DNA of 45,293 nucleotides from Corallochytrium limacisporum (Eukaryota; Opisthokonta), in contig PDIP01000001.1 in the NCBI GenBank assembly GCA_002811645.1, positions 92,648 to 137,940 on the forward strand. Reading direction: 5' to 3'. Position 1 is the first letter of the stretch; each line of letters begins with the position of its first letter. The notes under the pieces are model-generated. The model had not been told where the DNA came from. It made no database searches and was given only the letters and a program-made list of their open reading frames with translations. The position numbers and the translations under genes are program-made. Positions 18,488 through 28,238 of the stretch are shown here, piece after piece.

Positions 18488-21400
18488 ATGGGGAAGAAGA
18501 AGAACAGGAAGCAGAGGGATGACTCTGACGACGACTGGGAGGCCGAGGCCATGGCTCTTGAGGCCGAGGTCAAGCAGCCTGCCGGTTTTACTGGACTGGA
18601 GATCGAAGGAGACGACGATGATAGCGAGGAGGATATGCCGGCTCCCCAGCCCAAAAAGACCGCAGGATTTGCCGGCCTTGAGGTAGAGGGCGACGACGAC
18701 GATGATGACGAAGACGAAGACGAGGAGTCCGCGGAAATCATTAAGCCGAGCAAGAAGCAGAAGAACAAGCCGGAGAAGACTGCTGAGCCTGAGCCTCTTG
18801 ACCTTCCAGAAGAGATCGAAGCTCCAAAACTGCTGACCAAGGCTGAGAAGGCGAAGCTGAAGAAGCAAAAGGAGAAGGAAAAGAAGAAAGCGGCGCAAGC
18901 CAAGAAGAAACAACAACAGCAGGAGGAGGATGACGAGTTTGACCAACTAGAGCCGGCCGTAGCCGAGAACGACCAGATTCCTGTGGAAGCACAGGGCAAG
19001 AAGGGTAAGAAGAAGACCGAAGAGGACGACTTTGATGCCATTCTTGAGCAGTACGGAGAACAGCAGCCTGCAGAAGAGGAGCTGACACCAGAGACCCCTG
19101 CCACCCCCCGAGATGGAGGGGACGAAGGGGACGAGGAGGAGGAAGATGCTGGAGGCAAAAAGAAGAAGAAGAAGAAGAAGAAGAAAGGCGCTGCTGCAGC
19201 TGTCGCTGAGGCGGCACCCACCAAAAAGGGACCTAGTGCACTCGCTCAACGTATCCTGGAGCAGAAACGTATTGCTGAAGAACAGGAGGAGCGTCTGCGT
19301 CAGCTACGCGAAGAAGAAGAGCGCCTACGCCAGGAAGAAGAGGCCCGTTTGGCGGAAGAGGAGCGCTTAGAAGAAGAGCGTCGAGAACAACAGCGCATCA
19401 AGGACAAGGAACGCCGGGAGCGCCAAAAACAGGCTCGCCAGGAACGGGAAAGAGAAGAGAAGCGCCTGAAGGCACTGGAAATGATGCAGTCTGGAGGCAT
19501 TGAGATTGCTGCTCTGAAGGACGAGGACGGAGCCGAACCAGAGAAGAGAAAGAAGCCCGTCTACGGCAAGAAGAAGGGCAAAGGCAAGGGCGCTGGCCAG
19601 AGGGATCCTTCTGCCGTTGTGAAGGAAACACCGTCCCCAACACAGACTCCTGTTGAAGAAAAACAGGAGGAGAAGAAGAAAGAGGAAGAGGTCCCGGCAG
19701 CATGGGATGCCAGTAGCGACGACGAGGCAGACAACTGGGAAGACCTTGCCAATGATGGGAAGGCTAAAGAAACTGATACAAAGAAGGTTAACGGTGGTGC
19801 TGCTGCGGCTGAAGCCGAGGTCCCCGCCGGCATCACTGAAGAGGAACGCAAGCGGCGCGAGGCCAAGGGAAGGGAGGCCGTCATCAAGCGCCAGCAGGAG
19901 GAAGATGCCAAGACGGCTGAAGCGATGCGTAGTCCCATTTGTGTGGTACTAGGTCACGTCGACGCTGGCAAGACCTCTCTGCTCGACAAAATTCGCAAGA
20001 CCAAGGTTCAGGCAGGTGAAGCCGGTGGTATCACCCAGCAGATTGGCGCCAGTTACTTTCCCGCCGATGCCCTCAACCGATACACCAGTAAGTTGCAGGA
20101 ATCTGGCCGTCTGGAAATTAAGGTGCCCGGTCTGCTGATTATAGACACTCCGGGCCACGAGTCCTTTGCGAACCTTCGCGCCCGTGGCCAGTCCATGTGT
20201 GATATTGCTGTGTTAGTCGTGGATATCCTCAGCGGTCTGGAACCGCAGACGATCGAATCCATCCATTTGCTGCGAAAAGGGAAGACGCCTTTCGTGGTCG
20301 CATTGAACAAGGTCGACCGTCTTTACGAATGGAAGTCTACCAAGGATGGACCTATCGTCCAAAGCATCAAGAATCAGCCTCGCAACGTCCTGCTCGAGTA
20401 CGAGGACCGTGTGACATTTGTCAAGACGCAACTGGCTGAGCAGGGTCTGAACTCTGAGCTCTACTACAAGAATAAGGATTTCAAGAAGGTCGTCTCGCTC
20501 GTGCCTACCTCTGCCCACACGGGTGAGGGTGTACCAGATCTCCTCATGTTACTTGTGCAGCTGACCCAGCGATTGATGGCGGACCGTCTCGGATACAATA
20601 CCAATGTCATGTGCACCGTCCTCGAAGTCAAGGTCGTACAGGGACTTGGTACCACGATTGATGTCATCCTGGCCAACGGAGTGCTGCGGGAAGGTGACAC
20701 GATTGTTCTGTGTGGTTTGGACGGACCTATTGTCACGACCATCCGTTCACTTCTCATGCCAGCACCGCTCAAGGAGCTTCGTGTGAAGAACCAATACGTC
20801 AACCATAAGGAGGTTAAGGCCGCACAGGGTGTCAAGATTGTGGCAAAGGAACTAGAGAACACTGTGGCCGGTCTGCAGCTCCATGTTGCCCGCGACGAGG
20901 ACGAGATTGAATTCTACAAGGGAGAAGTGCAGCGTGACCTCGAAAAGTCTTTGGACGCCTTCCGCACGGATGACATTGGTGTCTCCGTACAGGCTTCCAC
21001 TCTTGGTTCTCTCGAGGCCATGATGGAGTTCCTTCGCGGCTGCGAGATCCCAACTCTTCCGAAGAAGGGAATACCAGTCGCCCGTGTCAACATTGGCCCT
21101 GTTCATCGCAAGGACGTAGTGCGGACGTCAACTATGCTCAAACACGATGCCAAATTTGCTTGCATTCTAGCCTTTGATGTGAAGCTCGACAAGGACGCGG
21201 AGGATATGGCCAAGAAGGAAGGAGTCACCATTTATCAGAGCGATGTCATTTACCATTTGTTTGATCGCTTTGTCGAACACATTGACAAATGGTTCCAAGC
21301 CAAGAAGGAAGAGTACCGGACCAAGGCCATTTTCCCTTGCCGCATCAAGATCATCAGCGAGGATCATGTTTTTGCAAAGCGTGACCCCATTATTGTTGGT

Positions 21401-21730
21401 GTACGTGTGGTGGCTGGTGAACTGCGTCGCGGTACTCCACTGATCGTCCCTGCGAAAGACAAGGTCGACATTGGCATTGTAGAATCCATGGAGAAGGAAC
21501 ACAAGGAGGTTGTCAGTGCCAAGGTTGGGGATGAAGTCGCTGTACGTATCTTCCCTGGGCCGGGATCCGCACCGAAGCTCGTTGGCCGTCATTTTGAGTG
21601 GAACGACGACATTGTCTCCCGCCTGTCGCGTGACTCTATTGATCTGCTCAAACTCTACTTCCGTGATGAGCTCAAGAAACCTGACTGGAAACTGGTCATC
21701 GAACTGAAGAAAATGCTTGACATTAGTTAA
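18488..21730 (+). CDS. FUN12: Translation initiation factor eIF5B
   Basis: A 1080-residue GTPase that promotes ribosomal subunit joining with initiator tRNA. Residues 1-480 are a low-complexity charged region: acidic runs (DDDDDDEDEDEDEE near 72), a run of nine or more Lys near residue 225 and a long Glu/Arg coiled stretch (about 255-335), as in other eIF5B N-termini. The G domain carries GHVDAGKT at 489-496, GGITQQIG, DTPGHE at 553-558, NKVD at 607-610 and SAHTGEG. Domains II to IV follow, with RVNIGPVHRKDVVR and the final long-helix/beta-barrel module ending KPDWKLVIELKKMLDIS. Its length is close to yeast (1002) and human (1220) eIF5B. A long minus-strand frame opposite the Lys/Glu-rich region is only a shadow of the repetitive codons. 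Confidence 0.97.
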   Translation: MGKKKNRKQRDDSDDDWEAEAMALEAEVKQPAGFTGLEIEGDDDDSEEDMPAPQPKKTAGFAGLEVEGDDDDDDEDEDEESAEIIKPSKKQKNKPEKTAEPEPLDLPEEIEAPKLLTKAEKAKLKKQKEKEKKKAAQAKKKQQQQEEDDEFDQLEPAVAENDQIPVEAQGKKGKKKTEEDDFDAILEQYGEQQPAEEELTPETPATPRDGGDEGDEEEEDAGGKKKKKKKKKKGAAAAVAEAAPTKKGPSALAQRILEQKRIAEEQEERLRQLREEEERLRQEEEARLAEEERLEEERREQQRIKDKERRERQKQARQEREREEKRLKALEMMQSGGIEIAALKDEDGAEPEKRKKPVYGKKKGKGKGAGQRDPSAVVKETPSPTQTPVEEKQEEKKKEEEVPAAWDASSDDEADNWEDLANDGKAKETDTKKVNGGAAAAEAEVPAGITEEERKRREAKGREAVIKRQQEEDAKTAEAMRSPICVVLGHVDAGKTSLLDKIRKTKVQAGEAGGITQQIGASYFPADALNRYTSKLQESGRLEIKVPGLLIIDTPGHESFANLRARGQSMCDIAVLVVDILSGLEPQTIESIHLLRKGKTPFVVALNKVDRLYEWKSTKDGPIVQSIKNQPRNVLLEYEDRVTFVKTQLAEQGLNSELYYKNKDFKKVVSLVPTSAHTGEGVPDLLMLLVQLTQRLMADRLGYNTNVMCTVLEVKVVQGLGTTIDVILANGVLREGDTIVLCGLDGPIVTTIRSLLMPAPLKELRVKNQYVNHKEVKAAQGVKIVAKELENTVAGLQLHVARDEDEIEFYKGEVQRDLEKSLDAFRTDDIGVSVQASTLGSLEAMMEFLRGCEIPTLPKKGIPVARVNIGPVHRKDVVRTSTMLKHDAKFACILAFDVKLDKDAEDMAKKEGVTIYQSDVIYHLFDRFVEHIDKWFQAKKEEYRTKAIFPCRIKIISEDHVFAKRDPIIVGVRVVAGELRRGTPLIVPAKDKVDIGIVESMEKEHKEVVSAKVGDEVAVRIFPGPGSAPKLVGRHFEWNDDIVSRLSRDSIDLLKLYFRDELKKPDWKLVIELKKMLDIS

Positions 21731-22282
21731 ATGTAATCTCTAGCACGAATTACACGTACCCATCATTATATCATAATACATCTGCTAACTTATATCTCCC
21801 ATCACACGACAAGCAAGAACAATGCATTCACACTTCTAAGCTCTGGTGGAGAGTTCTCCGCCGCCTGGGATGTCGGCACCGACCAGCTCAGGTGCAGTCC
21901 AACCCAGTCTCCCTTCCCCCCTCTGCTTTCCCCTCCTGCTCAAGGCAGCCCCTTCTGCCTTCTTAAGGGTCCACGTCACGTTCCTTGGCCCCCCTCCCCC
22001 AGGGGGGGGGGCTTGCTCCCTCCCCCTCCCTCTCCCCCATCCAAGACTCGGCTTCCGCTCCCCGTCGCTCCCGGACAGACTGTGGTTTTATGAACGAGCA
22101 CCGGATGGATCCAAAAAACACCGTGGCCAGTGGAGAGCTAATCGAAAACGATTTTAAAAGGTATTTGATGCACTGCTCAGGCAGCGGAATAGTGTCGTAA
22201 GCTGCAAAATTGACCATTCTTCGATTTCAAGCAGTGATCAAGCACAGAAGTAGCAGGAAACTTGCAGAAAACAAAACACAAA
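21731..22282. other. Intergenic region between eIF5B and VMA21
   Basis: These 552 bp contain a strongly skewed patch at 21989-22011: C6, T, C5, A, G10, an imperfect inverted repeat of C and G runs, followed by a pyrimidine-rich stretch to about 22040. I see no gene; the VMA21 promoter should lie in the last 250 bp. Confidence 0.5.
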
Positions 22283-22582
22283 ATGAGTTCAGGAGGTAAA
22301 CTAAAGGAGTGGATGGACACGCAGAGCCGCTTTGAGAAAGGAGTTGTGACCAAAATGCTCAATTATACCGGTCTCATGGTGCTTGTCCCTATCTCGAGTT
22401 ATTTCATAACAGAGTACCTCACAGAAACGTTCAGTCTGTCGGCCTCTCCAGCAATCGTGGCAGCAATCGTTGCCGTAGTTTCAGTACAGTTCATCCTCAT
22501 TAGCTTCATTTACGACGCCATTGATTCGGAAGCGAAGTATCGGACAGAAATGTCTGAGAAGGAGCAGAAAAAGGCGAAGTGA
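22283..22582 (+). CDS. VMA21: V-ATPase assembly factor VMA21-like
   Basis: A 99-residue ER membrane chaperone for assembly of the V0 sector of the vacuolar H+-ATPase. Two hydrophobic hairpin segments are present: MLNYTGLMVLVPISSYFITE (about 30-49) and IVAAIVAVVSVQFILISFIY (about 62-81). The phrase LVPISSYFITEYLTE followed by the second helix ending FIYDAI matches the VMA21 pattern (VP.TS.F and YI..A). The protein ends KKAK, a dilysine KKxx ER-retrieval signal, as in yeast Vma21 (KKED). The open frame begins seven codons upstream at TTG; the real start is the ATG at 22283. It converges on the kinase-like gene with 223 bp between stops. Confidence 0.85.
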   Translation: MSSGGKLKEWMDTQSRFEKGVVTKMLNYTGLMVLVPISSYFITEYLTETFSLSASPAIVAAIVAVVSVQFILISFIYDAIDSEAKYRTEMSEKEQKKAK

Positions 22583-22805
22583 GTTTGTATAGTTTCGACT
22601 GTTATGACTGTGCAAGTTCAATCCCACTTCAAGCAGGCTCACGAACCTTGGGTCGGTAAAGCAGTGAAGTTCCAGCGAAAAGAAAACGCATACAGCATCC
22701 AACATTCTCCTCAAAATATTTATAAACACACATATTATATTCTAAGTTATGGACAACGTTTCCTTTCCACGGGCCATAATCTGGCAACGATAGAAAAGAA
22801 TAAGT

Positions 22806-25031
22806 TTATGTCTTCTGCCGAATGGAGACGACTAAGCCAGTCGACCGGCGCAGATCCTGCTGCATCGGAAGTGGAGTAGAAACGGTGCTCGGCGGGTGGA
22901 CGCCTCCGACAGCCGCCTCAAGGGCCTTTTGGTGCATTTTCTCCATGCTGTGCTGCTCCAGCTGCTTCTGGGCTTTGAGCTCCGGCGGGAACACAAGCTT
23001 GGTCGGTGACGAAGTAATTGGGTTCGACCTAGTGCGCCGGTGACCCATTTTCTTGGCCGATTGGAAGCGAGTCTGATCACGTTTCAGGCGCGGACTCACC
23101 AGTGATGTGTACATTGGCGGTAGATCAGGAGCTGGCAGTGTGACAGTCCGCTGGTGCATATGACCAGGGGGTTGCAGATCTGGTACAGTGGGTGCCTCAT
23201 CTGCAGAGCGTAGGCTTGAGTGCTGGGAGTGGTACCCGCTCTCCGTAGACGTGCGGGTGTGATGTTCCAGGATTTCCACATCCGAGATAAGCGAATCATT
23301 GGCGCTAAAAGCGACACCGCTCTTCTTGCGACGGCTGGAGCCGCGGCTGGTGCTCTGGCTCATTGCACTGCTATGGTTAGTGGTCATGTCCTGGTCGCTA
23401 TTCTCCAGCGAAGAGGCAACTACCCCACTATCTTCATTGTCGTGGTCGTGGTGGTGGTACAAATGCTCGTGAGGTGACCGCGGCGGGGCCATTCCCTGAA
23501 CAATGCCATGATGTTCCTCCATGCTTGGGACGAGCATGGCATGAGACGCATGATGGTGATATTGAGCTGCCGCGACGGCGGCGGCGGCGGCAGCGGCAGC
23601 CTCCGCTGCAGCAGTGGCCTCAGACTCATTGATGGCCTGCTGCTCTTCCAAAGTGAGCTGCCAGTCACCGCCCTTCATGTCGTGGACATGACCTTCACTG
23701 TCGAAAAGTTGGACGTCAGTTTGCGGGTCAGCCTCGAACAGGTCCTGGAAGTACTCATGCAAGAGTGCCTCGCCGGCGGTAATGCGCTGCGAGGGGTCAA
23801 TGGCCATCATGTGACTCAGAAGCTCCACAGCGGCAGGATCGACGTCTTGGAACAGAGAATCCAAGCGGCCAAAGATGGGTGCATTGGTAGACGCATTGTC
23901 TAGGAACTCCTTGGTCTCATCTGTACACACGGTGTAGAGCGGACCATCCTTTGGCGGCGGGCCAAAGGTTTCAATGAGCGTTGTGATGTAGCGCATGGCA
24001 TGGCGATTCCGGAACATCTCCTGACCAGTCAAGAGAACCGAAAAGATCTTACCGAGCGCAAAGATATCGGCAGGTGGGCCTCGGGCCATATGGTGCCGTC
24101 CGATGAGGATAGACTCCGGAGTGTCCTGCATCGGTCTGTTATCCAGGACGTCTGCCGCCAGTCCGTGGTAGAAGTCCGTAAGCTTCACATTGCAATCTTC
24201 GTCCAGCAAAATATTGTTCAATGTGAGGTCAGTATGTGCGACACTGCGGTCGTGCAGGTAGGCCAGCCCTTGGAATATTTGATACATGATAAACTTGGTA
24301 TGCTCAGGTTGCAAAATCTGGGCGTCAATGGCTTCCTTCAAGGAACAGTTCATGTGGGCCATAATCAGGTAGAAATCATCCCCACCACCGTGTTCGTCTT
24401 TGCGTACATCCTTAATTTCCGCAAGATTGTCATGTTGCATGCTCTGCAACATTTCAAAGTCTCTCGCGTTGCTGGGCTTCCACGACGTCTTCTTCACAAA
24501 AACGCGTTCACCAGTGATGTCGTCGTACGCCGTACAATTCCGTCCGGTCATGTAAGCACTATCCGCGTCTTCCATAACCCTGTACCGGGCAGGGAGGTTG
24601 AACTGCGAGCCCGCAATCGTGTATGATCGAATGTCCTTGGTCCGGCGCGGCTTACCCTTACCTAACTGTGTGGGGTCTCCCTCTAGCCACTGGTCAAACT
24701 CCTTGGCCGCAGCTTCCCGCTTCTGTGATTCGTAGAGTGCTTCGCGAGCCTTCACGGAACTTGCTGGTAACGACTGCCTCTGAGATAACTCTTCTAATGT
24801 GGTAAAGTGTCCAGGCGTCTCTGGGACTCTCTTTTCCTTGGGTTCATTGTGTATCTCTTCCCGATAAAGCTGCTCGTGCTGCGACCGGGCACTCTGTGCC
24901 GATGTGGGCTCCCCTGAAATGTCCCCATATGACCGATTCCGTGACGACGAAGAAAGTACCGATTGCCGTTCACGCTCGCGTTTAGCCTTGGAGAAGGAGT
25001 CCTTTACGTACCGGAATAGTTTTACTCCCAT
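22806..25031 (-). CDS. Degenerate MAPK-like kinase with long low-complexity tail
   Basis: A 741-residue protein with a CMGC/MAPK-type kinase fold at about residues 150-432. MAPK relatedness shows in YDDITGERVFVKK (compare YDxxTGxxVAIKK), HTKFIMYQIFQGLAYLH, NILLDEDCNVKLTDF and the C-lobe MMAIDPSQRITAGEALLHEY. The catalytic quartet is still there (Lys180, Asp268, Asn273, Asp286), but the Gly-rich loop is gone (DADSAYMTGRNC), HRD is HTD, the catalytic-loop Lys is Thr270, DFG is DFY (286-288), APE is reduced to TPE, and no TxY activation motif exists. It may be a pseudokinase or a very weak kinase. The N-terminus (1-145) is charged and Ser-rich. The tail from about 440 has an Ala run near 475, His/Asp-rich parts and Ser/Thr-Pro sites. 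The ATG at 25031 gives the whole frame without introns. Confidence 0.88.
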   Translation of the reverse strand: MGVKLFRYVKDSFSKAKRERERQSVLSSSSRNRSYGDISGEPTSAQSARSQHEQLYREEIHNEPKEKRVPETPGHFTTLEELSQRQSLPASSVKAREALYESQKREAAAKEFDQWLEGDPTQLGKGKPRRTKDIRSYTIAGSQFNLPARYRVMEDADSAYMTGRNCTAYDDITGERVFVKKTSWKPSNARDFEMLQSMQHDNLAEIKDVRKDEHGGGDDFYLIMAHMNCSLKEAIDAQILQPEHTKFIMYQIFQGLAYLHDRSVAHTDLTLNNILLDEDCNVKLTDFYHGLAADVLDNRPMQDTPESILIGRHHMARGPPADIFALGKIFSVLLTGQEMFRNRHAMRYITTLIETFGPPPKDGPLYTVCTDETKEFLDNASTNAPIFGRLDSLFQDVDPAAVELLSHMMAIDPSQRITAGEALLHEYFQDLFEADPQTDVQLFDSEGHVHDMKGGDWQLTLEEQQAINESEATAAAEAAAAAAAAVAAAQYHHHASHAMLVPSMEEHHGIVQGMAPPRSPHEHLYHHHDHDNEDSGVVASSLENSDQDMTTNHSSAMSQSTSRGSSRRKKSGVAFSANDSLISDVEILEHHTRTSTESGYHSQHSSLRSADEAPTVPDLQPPGHMHQRTVTLPAPDLPPMYTSLVSPRLKRDQTRFQSAKKMGHRRTRSNPITSSPTKLVFPPELKAQKQLEQHSMEKMHQKALEAAVGGVHPPSTVSTPLPMQQDLRRSTGLVVSIRQKT

Positions 25032-28000
25032 TGTATTAAATTGTCAAAGATTAATTTATATCTTTCTGTGACTGTCAGTCACCCTGACAAGCCGACTGTC
25101 TCCGATTCATTTTGTCTCTCTGTTATGCTTCGCAACTATTCACACGTAAGTCTCTTCTAAATATAATTGCTTTCCGTTGATTAAATCTTAGTACCTTTTC
25201 CCTCGTCCTGTGCACCCATATTGCCGAAAATACCTTCTCCTTTGGTTTTTATTGAGATGCACAAAATATTTAAGAATGTCAATCTTTTCTTCTTTATGAC
25301 GTCCACAACTTATGACTTTCGCCAGTCTCTACGCCATTCATAAACTTACAATGAACCCGAAAAGAACATGACTATGCCAGCCGGCACCATGTTGTCAACA
25401 AAAGATACAACAGCCCCGCAAAGACTCGGAATTGAGTTTCAAAAAATGTATCTTTCTCGCTGTGTGTTTGAAGGCCGAGGATGCGGTGCTGTCGCTTCGG
25501 TCCCCCTCAATGGTGCATACTCCAAGCACCGGAGACCACAGGAGAGTGTGAGAGAAGGAAGAAGAGAGGGTGGGGTGGAGAGAGGGGGAGGGGAGAGGGG
25601 AGAGGGGAAACGAAGGAACACTTTGTTCTTTTTCTTTTTTTTTTTTCTTTCCCTTTTCTCAGCAAAGCCATCGGCAAACACACATACACACACACCGCCC
25701 CTCCCTCACGCGTAAGCTCTGACTCCTCACCGGTGTGACCTGCTGCCGCAGGTACTGACTGTCCCCCCCCCTTCCCCCGGCCCCCGGGGCTCACCTCGCT
25801 CTCGGTGTCCAATCTGTGATTTTTTTTTGCGCTTATTCTCCGCCTCTCTCTTTAGACCCCAACCCCGCGGTAATTTCCTTGGGGAGCATGAGACGAAGAC
25901 CAAAAAGTTAAAAATTTCAATACCTCAGAGTCCACCGGGAGAAGAGTATGGGCGGCGAGCGAAAGAAGTGATTCTCATTTCCCATTATTTATGTTCTTTG
26001 TTTGCTAGGGAAAATGACGAGTTCGCTCGGCGGCCCCGACGCACGCAGACGAAGGTCAGAAACGGAGTCCGAGCAACTCGTACCCACCCACCGAACAGAA
26101 ATTAGAAAAAAAAATACTCCTCCGAAGAAATAGAACTAGGCTCTGTGTTTGTGGTTCAGAATAGAAAGGTTGGCGAACAACAACCCATAGAACCAAGCTC
26201 AAATTAGAAATTAATGCAGGACAAGGGCACCCGAAGAAATTGGACATGATCCAAGTGGCTAGAGTTCAGTATTCAGAACTCGAGAAAATCGATAGCCTCA
26301 CACTATTAGTGCAGCTATCAACCCCGCACACACTCCGAACTTGCATACTTCATCAATAAAAGACAGGTACAGCTACTATAGGTATCAAAAGCAAGCAGGG
26401 GGGCCGGGGTAGATGGACGAGAAAGGTAGACTTCTAGATTTGTCTGCTAGAAGGGAGGGGGGAAAGGCTGCGCTCAACCATCATTGTCGGTAGAATTACT
26501 GGCCGTCAGTTTTTCGCCCTTCATTCAGCTCTGGAAATGGAATCCCTGTAGACGCCCGCGTTCTCTGCATTTCCAGAATATTAGAAACTTTGAGAGCAAA
26601 TCACACCGCGATATTTTGGCGCAGGTCCCGCAGTGAAAAAACTTGTCTCTAGTCATGAGACGAGCTCCCAGACAGTAGTAGTCAAGCCATCCCGGTGATG
26701 CCATACGTAATGCACTGACTTGTCACCCACTATCTCGTAGCTACCGCCACGCAGCATGGTGCAGCGTGCAGCGGGCAAGGAGGCACCATCTCTTTCCCCT
26801 TTCCCCCCTCTCCTCTCTGTCTTCGGGCACTCTGAGGTCGGGTACTGTTCTATGCCAAGTGATGTGACCCGTGTCTGTCAATTTTTTTGCGCACCGCCAC
26901 CCTTCAAAACCAGTCTTTTCTCCATAATCTTTGTCTTTGAAACCCCGATGTCACATATCATTTCACCCCCTATGCTGCGCGAGGGGTAAGAGTCATCGGT
27001 CGGTCGCTCATTATGAAGAGTGGCGGCAGTACCCCGAGATTGGTTACTAAAACTGACCCCCCTCAGATCGCGCTGTGGAGATTCCGCAGGTACACTCACT
27101 ATAAAACCGCGCCCGTCAAAGATTGCAAAAAGTACGAGGTGTCCACCTGGATTTACCACCGCGACTGTCAAGGCTCGTTCGTACGGAACACGGGGCAGGC
27201 ACGAGTCGGTACAAATGGTACAGCCATTTGAAGTTCGCAGACGAGCTTGACTCCCGGACGGCTGGCCGTTTTTTTTTTCGTGCCAACGGAAACATCCCCG
27301 GGGCCCGTCTCCTACTTTCACTATACGCGTACACCCGCCGTGTTTTTCAAGAACCCAAGCGTTTGTCTTGACATCACCTTGTCCTCCGTCGCTCCTCCGT
27401 CGCCCCTCCTTCCTTCCTCACCGTTGATTCCATACTGAAATAATTGGACTAATTTGATACATCCGAGGAATGACTCCGAGCGAACCAAAGACGCGTCCCT
27501 TGAAATGGAATCATCACAGGTAGACTGTTTATGGGAGACACACCCGCAGCAGACCCTGCACACACCCATCCGTCGATTTCCATACATCCTTCTTACCAAG
27601 TTGAGTCAATCTTCGACCCTAAATTTATATTGAATGCGCAGATGGTTGAAGCGATATCCAGTCGCCACCCACGCAGCAGGAGAAAATTTTTTTGTCGCGG
27701 CATTTACGTCGCGCGGGCTACTCCTCCTGTCCAAAAGAATTTACTATATCATTATAAAGTTGTCTTCGTCACCAAAAAATGTATATTATTTGGGTATCGA
27801 ATTCCGGAATGACGTACGGCCCAGACCTATTCACTCCACCCACATGACGATGCAAATGTGCAAACATATATTTTGGTGATTCCGGCATGGGGTGATGTTA
27901 CAAAAGGAAATATTGTGAAGGTACTTTCTATATAGAACAAAAAGGTTGGTGTTTTGCAGCCCAAGCTGTGGCTCGGCTGCGATCTGGCTTTTGGTCCTTT

Positions 28001-28058
28001 ATGTCCTGGTCACTTTCGGAATTGGCCACGATTGCGAGTGTTGAAATCATAGTATTGT
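25032..28058. other. Gene-poor region, first part
   Basis: About 3 kb with no supported gene. It holds the promoter of the MAPK-like gene, a polypurine/polypyrimidine tract (listed separately), C9 at 25763-25771 and G7 at 26398-26404. On the minus strand, frames at 26653-26870 and 26878-27321 read protein-like and could be exons, but they lack ATG starts and fixed splice sites. The second contains a short segment resembling the GlcG/HbpS (DUF336) family, treated as a finding. Confidence 0.4.
25541..25660. repeat. Polypurine tract followed by polypyrimidine tract
   Basis: The + strand is almost pure G/A from 25541 to 25618, with GGGGAGA units repeated near 25583-25608. It switches to almost pure C/T from 25621 to 25660, including T12 at 25635-25646. 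Such arrangements can form triplex or slipped structures. It lies about 0.5 kb before the start of the MAPK-like gene. Confidence 0.75.
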
Positions 28059-28238
28059 TCAATGACAGTGTGCGCATACAAAATACATGGAACCTCGAAG
28101 AAATGGAATAACTGCATACAGAATGGGCAGATGTTGTGATGGGTTGGGGACGTCGATTCCATCTTTCCATACATTTTCGATGACTTTTTCTGTCAAGTGC
28201 TCGAACGTTGATGAATCGAAACGTGACCGGGCCTGCAT
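28059..28238 (-). CDS. Possible small protein, 59 residues
   Basis: An ATG-initiated frame beginning MQARSRFDSSTFEHLTEKVI and ending RGSMYFVCAHCH. It has an amphipathic first half and a more hydrophobic second half (HLPILYAVIPFL), with sensible codon choice. I do not recognise it. Upstream on the same strand a well-formed 57-nt intron (GTAAGC to TTGATTGTGCAG, about 28279-28335) would sit in the 5' leader. A donor-like GTATGC inside the last codons means it could also be the first exon of a longer gene. Support is internal only. Confidence 0.25.
   Translation of the reverse strand: MQARSRFDSSTFEHLTEKVIENVWKDGIDVPNPSQHLPILYAVIPFLRGSMYFVCAHCH

Noticed and set aside
18445-19224. A 259-codon minus-strand frame rich in Ser/Phe
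   Set aside because: It is the antisense shadow of the Lys/Glu-rich N-terminus of eIF5B.
26653-26870. Minus-strand open segment with RGGSYEIVGDKSVHYVWHH
   Set aside because: It reads protein-like, but has no certain start or acceptor and no family match; not enough for a gene call.
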